Counted from the stretch's first letter, positions 44,534 to 53,328 are shown. The stretch is DNA of 64,000 nucleotides from CAXMST01 sp963712765 (GCA_963712765.1 CAVQIX010000005.1:124001-188000); one strand, 5' to 3'. Notes: generated by a model from the letters alone, not told the origin. Made by a program: numbers and translations.

Positions 44534-44861
44534 GCGGCGTTGGCTCGCGCTGTCACGAACCTAGGCGCGTAGGTACCGACCACTGCGCAGCTTGCGGCGA
44601 AGCCTGAACGCCCATCACGCCAACCGAAAGGCGAGCCGTCCTAGGTCCGAAGTCGGAGCCGCCGGCAACCGCTATCGAGACGCAAGCGCCGGCACCGGGG
44701 CGACCTCGCGCTCGACGGCAGCCCATCCGGAACGGGCCAGAGGCCGGGGGTCGTGACCCGGCCGGCGGGCTCACGGGCGTGGTGGGGTGCGAACGGCGAA
44801 GCGCAGACGGCGCCTACCCTCGGCGGCGACCGCGGGCAAGCGTCCTGTAGCCGACCGCGAC

Positions 44862-47800
44862 CTATTGCGCCTCGGCTGCCTCTTCCTCCGGCCCGGCCCC
44901 GGCCCCGGCTCCCTCGATGTCGATGTGGGGGAGCCTCCGCTCCGCCCAATCCGGGAGCCACCGGATCCCTTGGCCGACGAGCACGAGAAAGGCGGGGGCG
45001 AGCAGTAGCACCGACATCGCCGCCAGGGCGACTCCGACCGAGAGTCCGACGCCGAACTGCTTCACGGTCGGATCGCCGTTGAGGATGAAGCTCGCGAACA
45101 CCGCGATCATGATCAGGGCGGCCGCAGAGATGACCCGGGCGCCGGTGGCCAATCCGGCGGCGATCGCCTCCCGCTCGCTGGACGCTGTGGCGCGATGCTG
45201 CTCGATCTGGCTCAACAGGAAGACCTGATAGTCCATCGACAGGCCGAAGAGGACGGCGAACATGATCAGGGGCACGAAGCTTGCGATCGGATCGGTCCCC
45301 GATGTGGTGTCGACGCCAACGAGACTGAGGCCCCAGCCCCACTGGAAGCAGGCGACGACGACGCCGAACGCCGCGCAGACGGCGAGCGCGTTGATCAGCG
45401 CGGCCTGGGCGGGGATGAGGATCGAGCGGAACGCCATCATCAGCACGAGGAAGCCCAGTGCGATCACGGCCAGGATCACCAGCGGCAGCCGCGCGCTGAT
45501 CCCATCGGCGAGGTCGACATAGCTGGCGGTCTGCCCGCCGACGTGGGCCTCAACGTCCTCCCCCTGCGTGCGTGACGGAATCACGAAGGCCCTGATCGCG
45601 CCAACGAGGTCGGCCGTCTCCGGCGCTGCCGGATCGGTCGTCGCGATCACGTTGAACAGAGCCGCGTTGCCGCTCTTGTTGATCTGGGGCGGCGAGACGA
45701 CGTCAACACTGACGGCCTTCTCGAGCCCGTTCTGGAGCTTGACCAGGCGCTCGTCGGTCCCGCGCTCGTCGCCGCCGGCGGCAGTGAGCTCCTTGGTCAG
45801 CTCCTTCTGCAGCTGTTTCGCCTGATTCTGCTGCTCCTTGGCCACCGTCTGCTGGGCCTCCAGCTGCGCCTGGTCGGCGCGCAGGTTCGCCGCCTCGACC
45901 TGCGCCTGGGTCGATGCCTGCTGGAGTTGCTCCCCCTGTACGGCCAGGCCGGCCACTTGCTCTGCCAACCCGATGGCCTGCTCTCCGAGCGCCGCCGCCG
46001 CCCCGCCGAGCGCTGCCGCCTGCGCCCGCAGATCCGCGGCGCTTCGGGCGAGCGCGTCCGCCTTCCGTTTGTTGGCGGCCCGCTCGGCGCTGACCGCGGC
46101 GATCTCATCGTCGACCGCGGCCTCGCGCGACTTCAACCGCTTCAGCCGAGCCTCGAGCTCGGCCCGGCGGGCGGACGAGAGCTGGCCCGCGAGCTTCGCC
46201 TCGACCCGCTGCTGCTCGGAGATGATCGCGGCCCGGCGGGCGCGGAGCCCAGCCTCCTCGACCGCCAGCCGGGCGCCCTCGGCGGACACCTCTCGCACCT
46301 GTGCCGCCAGCGCGTCCAGCTGCTCCCTGAGATTCTGCTGCGATTCGAGATTGTCGCGTTCGGTCTGCAGGCGCGAGCCCTCCGCTTGCAGGCCCGATTT
46401 CTGCGCCTCGAGCGCGGCCCCCTCGCCTTCGAGCTGGGCTTGCTCCTCAGTCAACCCCGCCGCTTGCTGGGAGAGAGACGCGGCCTCGGCCTGCCCTGAG
46501 GCCTGTTCCTGCTCGAGCTCAGACTGCAGCTCCTCGGCCTGGCTCTTTTGGGAGAGGAACATCTTGCTCGGCTTCGCCGGGCTGCCAAGCTCCACCGCTA
46601 CCTGCAGGGGGCCGTTGTAGCCGGGGCCGAAGCCGGAGGCGATCAGGTCGTAGGCCTGGCGCTCGGTCGTCGACTTCGGCGTCGCTCCGATGTCTTCCTG
46701 ACCCAGATTCAGGGCGGCGAAGGGGATCAGCGGCGGCAGCAGGAAAACGAGGGAGAGCAGCACGGCGCGCCCGGGATGGGCGGTGACGAACGTCGCCCAC
46801 CGGCCCCACATGCCCGCCGTCGCCAGACTGGCCGGGTCCTCAGAGTCGGAGGCGTCGGCCTTCCCGCGTCCCACCCAGGGGAGGCGCAGGCGATTGATGC
46901 GCAGCCCCAGCACGGCCAGGACCGCGGGAAGCAGGGTGAGAGAGGCGGCGACCGCGGTGACGACCGCGATCGCGGCCGCGTAGCCCAGCGAGGTGACAAG
47001 CGGGATCCCGGCTACGAGCAGGGTGATCAGGGCGAGCACTACGGTCGAGCCGGCAAACACGATCGCGCTGCCCGAGGTCGCGACCGCGGTGGCGACGGCC
47101 TCCGCCGTGGGTTTTCCGGCGTCGAGCTCGGAGCGGTAGCGGGTTACCAGGAACAGCGCGTAATCGATCCCCACCCCGAGGCCGATCATCGTCGCAAGGG
47201 TGGGCGCGATGTCGGGTATGGGCGCGAGGTGGCCCAGCAACCCGATCAGCGAGAGCCCGATCAGGAGACCGAACACCGCCGAGACGATCGGCAACCCCAT
47301 GGCGACCAGCGTTCCGAAGGTGAAGGCGAGGATCACCGTCGCCGCCGCCAAGCCGATCACCTCACTCGACTCCGTCGACGGCTGCGAGAGGTCGCTCCCG
47401 ACCTGGCCGCCGGCTGCGACCTTCATCCCAGCGGCGCGCGCCGGCTGACCCGCGTCGAGCACCGCCTGCGCCTTCTCTTCGGTGATCTCGGTGTTGGGGA
47501 TCGAGAGCAACACCGGGATGAACGCCGTCGCCTTGTTGTCGCTGACCTGTGACGCTCCCTTCTGGCCGTAGGGGCTCGGCGCGCTGTCGACGTAAGGAAG
47601 CTCGAGAAGCTTCGACCTCGACTCCTTGATCGCCTGCTCATAGCGATCATCGGTCACCTTGCCGTCCTCGATCTTGAAGACGAGCGGGTTGGCGCCGTTC
47701 TGCTGAGGGGGAAAGCGCTCAGCCAGCAGGTCAGACGCCGCCTGGCTGTCGGTGCCGGGGAGGTCGAGGTTGTCGGAGGTCTCGGCGCCGAGCGATAGGA

Positions 47801-47900
47801 CAACAACGCCAACCACGGCCAGCGCCAACACCCAGGCGCCGAGGACGACCCACCGATACCGGGCCGTGAGCAGGCCGAGTCGATACAGGAACGCGGCCAT
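44862..47900 (-). CDS. MMPL/RND-family transporter with a long coiled-coil insertion
   Basis: A 1012-residue MMPL transporter. The first half has TM1 (about 19-37), periplasmic domain 1 and a helix bundle with GLGVGIDYALFLVTRYR (D246). The second half repeats this with LFGLSMDYQVFLLSQI. Between them, in periplasmic domain 2, residues about 451-707 form one long Gln/Glu/Ala/Leu coiled coil, starting after PSKMFLSQKSQ and ending near KELTAAGG. Mycobacterial MmpL4/5 have a comparable but independent coiled-coil insertion thought to reach across the envelope. It ends in an acidic tail. ATG 47900; no accessory protein gene is adjacent. Confidence 0.92.
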   Translation of the reverse strand: MAAFLYRLGLLTARYRWVVLGAWVLALAVVGVVVLSLGAETSDNLDLPGTDSQAASDLLAERFPPQQNGANPLVFKIEDGKVTDDRYEQAIKESRSKLLELPYVDSAPSPYGQKGASQVSDNKATAFIPVLLSIPNTEITEEKAQAVLDAGQPARAAGMKVAAGGQVGSDLSQPSTESSEVIGLAAATVILAFTFGTLVAMGLPIVSAVFGLLIGLSLIGLLGHLAPIPDIAPTLATMIGLGVGIDYALFLVTRYRSELDAGKPTAEAVATAVATSGSAIVFAGSTVVLALITLLVAGIPLVTSLGYAAAIAVVTAVAASLTLLPAVLAVLGLRINRLRLPWVGRGKADASDSEDPASLATAGMWGRWATFVTAHPGRAVLLSLVFLLPPLIPFAALNLGQEDIGATPKSTTERQAYDLIASGFGPGYNGPLQVAVELGSPAKPSKMFLSQKSQAEELQSELEQEQASGQAEAASLSQQAAGLTEEQAQLEGEGAALEAQKSGLQAEGSRLQTERDNLESQQNLREQLDALAAQVREVSAEGARLAVEEAGLRARRAAIISEQQRVEAKLAGQLSSARRAELEARLKRLKSREAAVDDEIAAVSAERAANKRKADALARSAADLRAQAAALGGAAAALGEQAIGLAEQVAGLAVQGEQLQQASTQAQVEAANLRADQAQLEAQQTVAKEQQNQAKQLQKELTKELTAAGGDERGTDERLVKLQNGLEKAVSVDVVSPPQINKSGNAALFNVIATTDPAAPETADLVGAIRAFVIPSRTQGEDVEAHVGGQTASYVDLADGISARLPLVILAVIALGFLVLMMAFRSILIPAQAALINALAVCAAFGVVVACFQWGWGLSLVGVDTTSGTDPIASFVPLIMFAVLFGLSMDYQVFLLSQIEQHRATASSEREAIAAGLATGARVISAAALIMIAVFASFILNGDPTVKQFGVGLSVGVALAAMSVLLLAPAFLVLVGQGIRWLPDWAERRLPHIDIEGAGAGAGPEEEAAEAQ

Positions 47901-48292
47901 CAGATGCTCGCGCGGCGAGCATGCTTCTGGACGACTTCACGTCGCTACCGCGGCACGTTCCCGAGGGGCCTTTGCTGCTCCCTGACGCCGGCCCAATCCT
48001 CGAGCCCTGCCGCCGCGTTTCACTTCGCTCGACCCAATCGACTTCTCCCGGCGGCGAAAGCTACCAGAGCCGCAGCCATGGAGTCAGTCCTCAGCGCGTT
48101 TCCAACCGGGCTACCGGGCGTGCGCGGGAGGTCAGGCCATCGGGCTCCCGGAGACGATCTCCGGCGCACCGTCCCCCGGTGCGTCGGAACTGCGTCGGAG
48201 ACTGCCCGCGAACGGCCCCGCAAGGCGCCGCATCTCCGGGACTACCCCGCATGATTGGTGCCTATGCGGGGTGGTGCGGGGATTGCCCGCCA
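47901..48292. other. Non-coding stretch left of the first tRNA-Pro half copy
   Basis: I see no convincing gene here. The only structure is a perfect 8-bp inverted repeat, CCCCGCAT (48245-48252) with ATGCGGGG (48264-48271), 11-base loop, ending about 21 bp before the repeat unit. It could be a terminator or a recombination-associated site. The right half of the MMPL promoter region must also lie here. Confidence 0.4.
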
Positions 48293-48447
48293 ATCGGGGC
48301 GACTGGATTTGAACCAGCGACCTTTCGACCCCCAGTCGACGCGACGGAGGTGTAGATGCGTCCTGGAGCGTCGCATGCGTCCATCCTGTACCGGGTCGAG
48401 TACTCGCTGGACACATAAGACGTATCAGTCGGTACCACGGTGGTACC
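48293..48447 (-). repeat. tRNA-Pro-derived repeat unit A (155 bp)
   Basis: Positions 48293-48339 are identical to the 3' half of the intact tRNA-Pro(GGG) at 55462-55535, from the base after the 3' end to the anticodon stem. The next 108 bp form an arm that is about 80% identical to unit B by hand count and ends in the palindrome GGTACCACGGTGGTACC (48431-48447). It is interpreted as an attachment-site remnant bounding a mobile block. Confidence 0.85.
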
Positions 48448-48594
48448 AGCATGCGACCCGGCCACCGTCACCCTCAGGTCTTGGCGATCGTCTCGACGTT
48501 CAATCCGGCGCCGAAAGCCGTCACACGCTCGGTCACACGCCGTGGCTGCAGTGTTCGCCCCACGAAGACGAGCAACAACCAAGGAGGCAGCGCA

Positions 48595-48951
48595 ATGAGA
48601 CAGACGCAACAGATGCAGGACCGAGAAGCGGCCAACCAAGCGATCACGATCCGTCCGGCCGCAGCGGCAGACGCAGCGGCGGTCAAGCGGCTCGCCCAAC
48701 TTGACTCGGCTCCTTTGCTCACCGGTCAGGTTCTCCTCGCCGAGTGCGAAAACGAGGCCGTTGCCGCCATTGAGCTCGGGAGCGGCTCGGTTATAGCCAA
48801 CCCCTTCCGACGGACGGCCGAAATCGCCTTGCTGCTGTCGATGCGACGCCTCGACCTGGCCGGACCCCCGGTAGAGGCACCCCGCCGGCGTCCCAGGATC
48901 CGGAACAAGCAGGGCGCCGCAGGGCCCGGCTTGGCGATTACCGGCGTTTGA
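48595..48951 (+). CDS. Small GNAT-like protein (truncated acetyltransferase fold)
   Basis: A 118-residue protein starting at ATG 48595 with AAGGAGG seven bases upstream. Residues about 18-75 resemble the N-terminal half of a GNAT domain (ITIRPAAAADAAAVKRLAQL, then LLAECENEAVAAIELGSGS and IANPFRRTAEIALLLSMR). The acetyl-CoA P-loop region (Q/RxxGxG/A) is missing, so acetyltransferase activity is doubtful. Proteins of this short type are common in actinobacteria. It lies 26 bp upstream of the BTAD regulator and is probably co-transcribed. Confidence 0.7.
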   Translation: MRQTQQMQDREAANQAITIRPAAAADAAAVKRLAQLDSAPLLTGQVLLAECENEAVAAIELGSGSVIANPFRRTAEIALLLSMRRLDLAGPPVEAPRRRPRIRNKQGAAGPGLAITGV

Positions 48952-48977
48952 GTGCGAGATACTGGGAAGGCCGGACC

Positions 48978-50804
48978 ATGCTCACCATCCAACTACTCGG
49001 GGCGCCCGAAATCAGAATGGATGATTCCGGTCCGGCTTCGCTACGCGGACAGAAGGCATGGGGGCTGCTCGCATACCTCGCCTTGAGCGAGATCCGGCAG
49101 CCGCCCCGCGAGCATCTGGCTGAGCTCCTGTTTGCGGGCGCGGCCGACCCCCTCGGTGCGCTGCGCTGGAACCTCTCGGAGCTGCGGCGTGCGGTCGGGC
49201 CGGAGGCGTTGCCGCCGGGCTCGGCCGCGTTCGTCCTACCCGCCGACGGCCTGATCGACGTCGACGTGCTTACCCGCGGCACGCCCCAGGAAGCCCTCTC
49301 GCTGCAGGGCCTGGGCCGGGAGTTGCTGGAGGGCATCGAGTTCGAGGGCTCGCCGGCCTTTGAGACGTGGCTCTTGCTCGAGCGGGGTCGGCTCATGGGA
49401 GCGGCTGCTGCGGCCCTGCGCGAGGCGGCCCTCGACCGACTCGCAGCACGGAGGCCGGCCGAGGCGACGCCCCTAGCGCGGCGGCTGGTCGAACTCGACC
49501 CCTATGACGAGAACTTCCAGGAGCTGCTGATTCGAAGCTACGCGCAGGGAGGCGACAGGCGGGCTGCCGCCGAGCAGCTTCGTGCCTGCCAAGACCTATT
49601 TCGGCGCGAGCTGGCCAGCGAGCCGAAGGAGGGCCTGGTCAGAGCGGCCGAGGAATCCCGCGAGGGCTCCGAGGACTCGCCACCGATCCGTCTCAGCGTC
49701 CAGCAGGCCGCAAGCGTCCTGCTCGAGGCCGGCGAGGCTGCCGCGGCCGCCGGGGCCACCGACGCCGCGATCCCGAGCCTCAGGCGTGCGGTAGACGTCG
49801 CCCGCGACACCGACGAGAGCGAGGTTGAGGCCCGGGCGCTGTTCGCGCTCGGCTCCGTCCTGGTCCATGGCATTCGCGGGCGGGACGAGGAGGGATCCTC
49901 GATCCTGCGGCGCGCGGCCGCGCTTGCCGAGCAGAGTGGGATGCAGGAGCTGCAGCTGTCGGCAGTGCGGGAACTCAGCTATATCGACGCGCTCGCTGGA
50001 CGTTACTCCCGGTGCGAGCGGCGCCTCCTCGAAGCAGGCTCGTTGTCGGCCTCGGATCGGGAGCTCGCAGCCGTGGAATCCGTCCGGGCGATGGCGGCCG
50101 GGGATCGCGGTGCCCACTGCAAGTCCCTCGAGCACGCAGCCAAGTCCACGGAGCTTGCCGAACGCGGTGGCGATCTCCAGCGAATGGCCTTCTCTCTCTC
50201 GTTCGCCGGACGCTCCCACCTGCTCAGGCGAGACCTGGAAGCGGCCCGCTCGAGTCTCGAACGCTCGCTTACGATCGTCGGCGAGACCGACTGGCTCGCT
50301 TTCGCGCCCTGGCCCGAGGCGTGGCTCGCCGAAGTCCAATTGCTCGAGGGCGACATCGAGGGCGCTCGCGTGAGAGTCGAGCGCGCTTTCGCACTCGCCT
50401 ACGAGTTCCGCGACCCTTGTTGGGAGGGCATCGCCGGGCGTGGCCTCGGCCTCGTCGAAGAGCGCGAGGGAAACGTGCCGGGCGCGTTGCGCCGCCTGGA
50501 GGAGGCGCGCATATGTGCGGCCCGGACAACCGACTGCTACAGCTGGGTCGAGGCCTACGCCCTTGAAGCACTGGCGAGCGTTGCGATCCGGGCGGGGTCC
50601 AGCCGCGCCGCGGAATGGGTCGAGGATCTGCGGTCGCTCGCCGCCCGCACCGGTATGCGCGAGATGGCCGCGAAGGCCTACCTGTATAGGTTCGAGATGG
50701 GAGAGACGAGCGCGCTCGACGGTGCCCGCGTGATTGCCGCCGAGATCGAGAACCCGGCGCTCGAGGCCGTCCTCGAGGTTGCGGTAGCGCCTGGACGAAG
50801 CTGA
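48978..50804 (+). CDS. BTAD/SARP-type transcriptional regulator with TPR-like C-terminus
   Basis: A 608-residue protein. Residues 1-95 resemble the winged-helix DNA-binding domain of AfsR/SARP regulators (LTIQLLGAPEIRMDDSG, RGQKAWGLLAYLAL, and the wing segment LRWNLSELRRAV). Residues about 100-240 form the bacterial transcriptional activation (BTAD) domain (RLVELDPYDENFQELLIRSY). The rest is a series of TPR-like helical repeats. There is no NB-ARC ATPase. ATG 48978 is preferred over an upstream TTG because GGAAGG precedes it. It probably activates an unknown target in response to a protein or small-molecule signal. Confidence 0.85.
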   Translation: MLTIQLLGAPEIRMDDSGPASLRGQKAWGLLAYLALSEIRQPPREHLAELLFAGAADPLGALRWNLSELRRAVGPEALPPGSAAFVLPADGLIDVDVLTRGTPQEALSLQGLGRELLEGIEFEGSPAFETWLLLERGRLMGAAAAALREAALDRLAARRPAEATPLARRLVELDPYDENFQELLIRSYAQGGDRRAAAEQLRACQDLFRRELASEPKEGLVRAAEESREGSEDSPPIRLSVQQAASVLLEAGEAAAAAGATDAAIPSLRRAVDVARDTDESEVEARALFALGSVLVHGIRGRDEEGSSILRRAAALAEQSGMQELQLSAVRELSYIDALAGRYSRCERRLLEAGSLSASDRELAAVESVRAMAAGDRGAHCKSLEHAAKSTELAERGGDLQRMAFSLSFAGRSHLLRRDLEAARSSLERSLTIVGETDWLAFAPWPEAWLAEVQLLEGDIEGARVRVERAFALAYEFRDPCWEGIAGRGLGLVEEREGNVPGALRRLEEARICAARTTDCYSWVEAYALEALASVAIRAGSSRAAEWVEDLRSLAARTGMREMAAKAYLYRFEMGETSALDGARVIAAEIENPALEAVLEVAVAPGRS

Positions 50805-50853
50805 CCGGTTTCGCTTGTGGTTCTGCCTCAGCTAGAAACCGGGACGCTTCTAC

Positions 50854-50867
50854 TATCGGGGCGACTG
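50854..50867 (-). repeat. Short match to the tRNA-Pro 3' end
   Basis: ATCGGGGCGACTGG is identical to the last 13 bases of tRNA-Pro plus one flanking base, in the same orientation as the repeat units. The rest of the tRNA half and the 108-bp arm are not recognisable. It may be an eroded unit or chance. The gap 50805-50984 holds no gene. Confidence 0.3.
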
Positions 50868-50984
50868 GGCGGAAATCCGCGCCACATGGCTTGAACAAGC
50901 CACGAGCCGGGACCCAGTTACCGCTCCGTCTACCGATTCGTCGAAGAGCGGGACAGGCGACCGCTGGTAGCCAACGCGAACTCG

Positions 50985-51278
50985 CTACCGCGTCGATGCC
51001 CGCTCTGGCGTCGTTACCCGGACCGGCGGCTCCCAGCCGGCCGGACTCGAGCCATAGATGACATCGGGATCGAGGTCCGCGCCATTGGGCCAGACGATCG
51101 TTTCGCCGGACTCATGGACGGTGACGCTTGCAAACGTCGCCGGGTCGCGCAAGGGCTCAAAGACCGGGCCCGAGAGCAGCGGCTCGATGTCGACGTCCCT
51201 GACCTCGCCATCGGAGAAGACGACTCGAACGACGTAGGGGTCGAGTGGAATCGCCGCCTTGACGTCGGGAGCCATCAT
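50985..51278 (-). CDS. DUF2442 family protein
   Basis: A 97-residue protein with the DUF2442 layout: an N-terminal strand pair (AIPLDPYVVRVVFSDGEVRD), DIEPLLSGPVFEPLRDPATF and VWPNGADLDPDVIYG. The domain occurs in small proteins often encoded next to DUF4160 proteins, as here, in arrangements that resemble toxin-antitoxin modules. Its ATG overlaps the stop of the upstream DUF4160 gene by four bases. Function unproven. Confidence 0.85.
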   Translation of the reverse strand: MMAPDVKAAIPLDPYVVRVVFSDGEVRDVDIEPLLSGPVFEPLRDPATFASVTVHESGETIVWPNGADLDPDVIYGSSPAGWEPPVRVTTPERASTR

Positions 51279-51535
51279 TGCAGCGGCTCCACGGGCTCGA
51301 GCGGCAATCGCTCCTCGCAGCGACGCCAGTTCTCTTCCAACTCATCCCGGTGAAGGGCCGCCCATTCGCTGACGAGACGCGTCGCACGCGCCGGCAGATC
51401 GCCGTCGATCCGCTGACCATCGGCAATCGAGAAACGCGCCTTGTGCTCCCCGTAGCGAACATGGAAATGAGGCGGAGGATGGTCGCCGAAATACATGCGA
51501 ATGAGGATGCCATAGAAGGCGCTGATCGTGGGCAC
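51275..51535 (-). CDS. DUF4160 family protein
   Basis: An 86-residue protein starting at GTG 51535. It has the DUF4160 signature PTISAFYGILIRMYFGDHPP followed by PHFHVRYGEHKA, with a cluster of conserved histidines. It is the first gene of a two-gene unit with DUF2442, translationally coupled. The pair is common in accessory regions and is suspected of toxin-antitoxin-like behaviour, but no activity is established that I can cite. It ends 76 bp right-to-left of repeat unit B, inside the first cargo block. Confidence 0.85.
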   Translation of the reverse strand: MPTISAFYGILIRMYFGDHPPPHFHVRYGEHKARFSIADGQRIDGDLPARATRLVSEWAALHRDELEENWRRCEERLPLEPVEPLQ

Positions 51536-51611
51536 GATCCGATGCTTGCAAGCCGATCGGTCGGTGAGTTCTGACGCCCGTTGACGCGATCTGTCGCGGG
51601 TTCTGACGGTT

Positions 51612-51766
51612 ATCGGGGCGACTGGATTTGAACCAGCGACCTTTCGACCCCCAGTCGACGGGTTGGGAGTGTGGATGCGTCCCGGAGCATCCGATGTGTC
51701 CATTCCGTCCCGGGTCGTGGACTCCCTGGACGGATAGGACGCATCAGTCGGTACCACGGCGGTACC
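51612..51766 (-). repeat. tRNA-Pro-derived repeat unit B (155 bp)
   Basis: Positions 51612-51658 are identical to the tRNA-Pro(GGG) 3' half; the following 108 bp match unit A at the same length without gaps (about 80% by hand count) and end in GGTACCACGGCGGTACC (51750-51766). Similarity to unit A seems to continue weakly for about 40 bp more. The flanking gap 51536-51813 contains nothing else. Confidence 0.85.
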
Positions 51767-51813
51767 ACCAGCGCCAACGCCACCGCCAGCCTGAGTGACG
51801 GTGCTCGTCAGCC

Positions 51814-53124
51814 CTAGTCGAGCCAGGACTTGGCAACAGCGCCGAGCGAGATCCGCTCGGGCCGCTCCCCAAGTACATGGGCCGCCGCCCGTAGACCCGA
51901 GCCGAAGGCCGCGTGAACGGTGCCGTAGGACTCCGGCACGGTGGCCTCCCCCGCGAGTACCAGGCGCTCGGAGACCGGCTCGGCAAGAAGTGCCATGTCT
52001 TCGGGTGTGGCGCCGACAGGCACGTAGCTGTAGGAACCCCGCGACCAAGGATCCGCCGTCCAGTCGGTCACCAGCGTCTCCTCCGGATCGGGCACCCTGC
52101 CGAACATCTTGCGCAGAACCTCAAGCGCGAGTTCGGCCCGCAGGTCCGCCGGGGTCGCGGCAAGAGGGGGCGTGTAGGTCGCGTTGTAGAGGGCCGCGAG
52201 GGTAGGTGACCCGGTGTGTCTACTGAGGTCGACCCACTGCGGGAAGGCGCGATCGTCGGCGACGTGCGTGATCCAGCGGAGGGATTCCGGCCAGAAGCGG
52301 TCCTGGAATCGGAAGACGACCTTCTCGAGCGTCCCCATGGCCAGCCGCTCCACCGCCGCTGCATGGGAGCCGGCCAGCGGGGGATCGAAGGTGATGCCTC
52401 CAGCCTGAAGCACCCCGAGTGGCACCGTCACTACGGCTCGGTCGGCCTCGTAGACATCGTCGGCGGACCGGACGACAACGCCGGTACCACCGTGCTCGAT
52501 GACCGTGGCCGGCGTATCGAGCCGAACGTCGAGGCCGGACGCCAGCCGATCGACCAGAACCCGATAGCCGCCGGTCGGGACGAGGTTTCCTCCCCCTCCC
52601 TCCGCGTAGGCGGCGGCACCGGCGAGGGATATCCGATTGGGCGCGCCCGAGATGAAGCCGGCGCCGGCCACCCAGACAAGCGCGAACCGGACCAACTCGC
52701 CTGCCCTGCCGTCGAACCCCCGATCGGCCATGAACCACTCCACCCCGTCCACGAAGCTGTCGCTTTCCGCAACGGCGTCGGGCACCTCCGCCGGGTCCCA
52801 ACCTGCCTCGAGGGCGAGGGGGATCGCGGTCGCCTCCGGCGCGTCGGCCCAGCCGTCATCCCAGACCGCCATCCCCGAGCCGAACGCTCCGTCGTTGCGG
52901 GTGTCGATCCCGGCACCGGCGAGGGCCTCGGCGAGCGGGTTGCCGACCGGGCCGTGCACCCAGGCTGCCCCGAGGTCGACCGAGCCGGCGCCGAGCGGCG
53001 CGGTCCAGGTTCGGCCTCCAATCCGATCGCGCGCCTCGAGGACTGTGACGACGGCACCCGCACAGCGCGCAGCGTCCGCTGCGATCAGCCCCGCCACTCC
53101 GGCTCCGACGACGATCACTCGCAT
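51814..53124 (-). CDS. Flavin-dependent amine oxidase
   Basis: A 436-residue flavoprotein of the monoamine oxidase/polyamine oxidase group. The N-terminus is the FAD motif VIVVGAGVAGLIAADAA with VLEARDRIGGRTWT; VDLGAAWVHG follows, the substrate domain is in the middle, and the C-terminal FAD block is LVLAGEATVPESYGTVHAAF with GSGLRAA. No signal peptide. It would oxidise a primary or poly-amine (or an amino acid) to an aldehyde, ammonia and peroxide. It is the only gene in the block between repeat units B and C. Confidence 0.9.
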   Translation of the reverse strand: MRVIVVGAGVAGLIAADAARCAGAVVTVLEARDRIGGRTWTAPLGAGSVDLGAAWVHGPVGNPLAEALAGAGIDTRNDGAFGSGMAVWDDGWADAPEATAIPLALEAGWDPAEVPDAVAESDSFVDGVEWFMADRGFDGRAGELVRFALVWVAGAGFISGAPNRISLAGAAAYAEGGGGNLVPTGGYRVLVDRLASGLDVRLDTPATVIEHGGTGVVVRSADDVYEADRAVVTVPLGVLQAGGITFDPPLAGSHAAAVERLAMGTLEKVVFRFQDRFWPESLRWITHVADDRAFPQWVDLSRHTGSPTLAALYNATYTPPLAATPADLRAELALEVLRKMFGRVPDPEETLVTDWTADPWSRGSYSYVPVGATPEDMALLAEPVSERLVLAGEATVPESYGTVHAAFGSGLRAAAHVLGERPERISLGAVAKSWLD

Positions 53125-53172
53125 CGCATGGCGAGACTACCGCCCCCCGGCGATCCGCCCTCGGTGCCGGGA

Positions 53173-53328
53173 ATCGGGGCGACTGGATTTGAACCAGCGA
53201 CCTTTCGACCCCCAGTCGACGAGATAGGAGTGTCGATGTGTCCGTACGCGTCGCCCGCGTCCCGTGCGCCACCGGGGCATGGATTTCCTGGACGGATCGG
53301 ACTCATCAGTCGGTACCACGGCGGTGCC
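53173..53328 (-). repeat. tRNA-Pro-derived repeat unit C (156 bp)
   Basis: Positions 53173-53219 are identical to the tRNA-Pro(GGG) 3' half. The arm is 109 bp, one base longer than in A and B, and more diverged in its middle, but it keeps the distal segment ACTCATCAGTCGGTACCACG and the half-palindrome end (53312-53328). Nothing else is seen in the gap 53125-53397. Confidence 0.82.

Noticed and set aside
44254..44861. Small open frames in the 600-bp gap between the two MMPL genes
   Set aside because: None has a ribosome-binding site or recognisable sequence; the gap is better explained by the terminators and the tRNA remnant.
53289..53320. Hammerhead-like CTGATGAG in repeat unit C, minus strand
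   Set aside because: Units A and B have CTGATACG and CTGATGCG at the same place and I found no matching GAAA core, so a ribozyme is unlikely.
48293..53328. Small proteins ending in GGRKVAGSNPVAPI that seem conserved at several sites
   Set aside because: They are translations of the tRNA-Pro 3' half on the minus strand, a common annotation artefact; the shared ending comes from the tRNA sequence.
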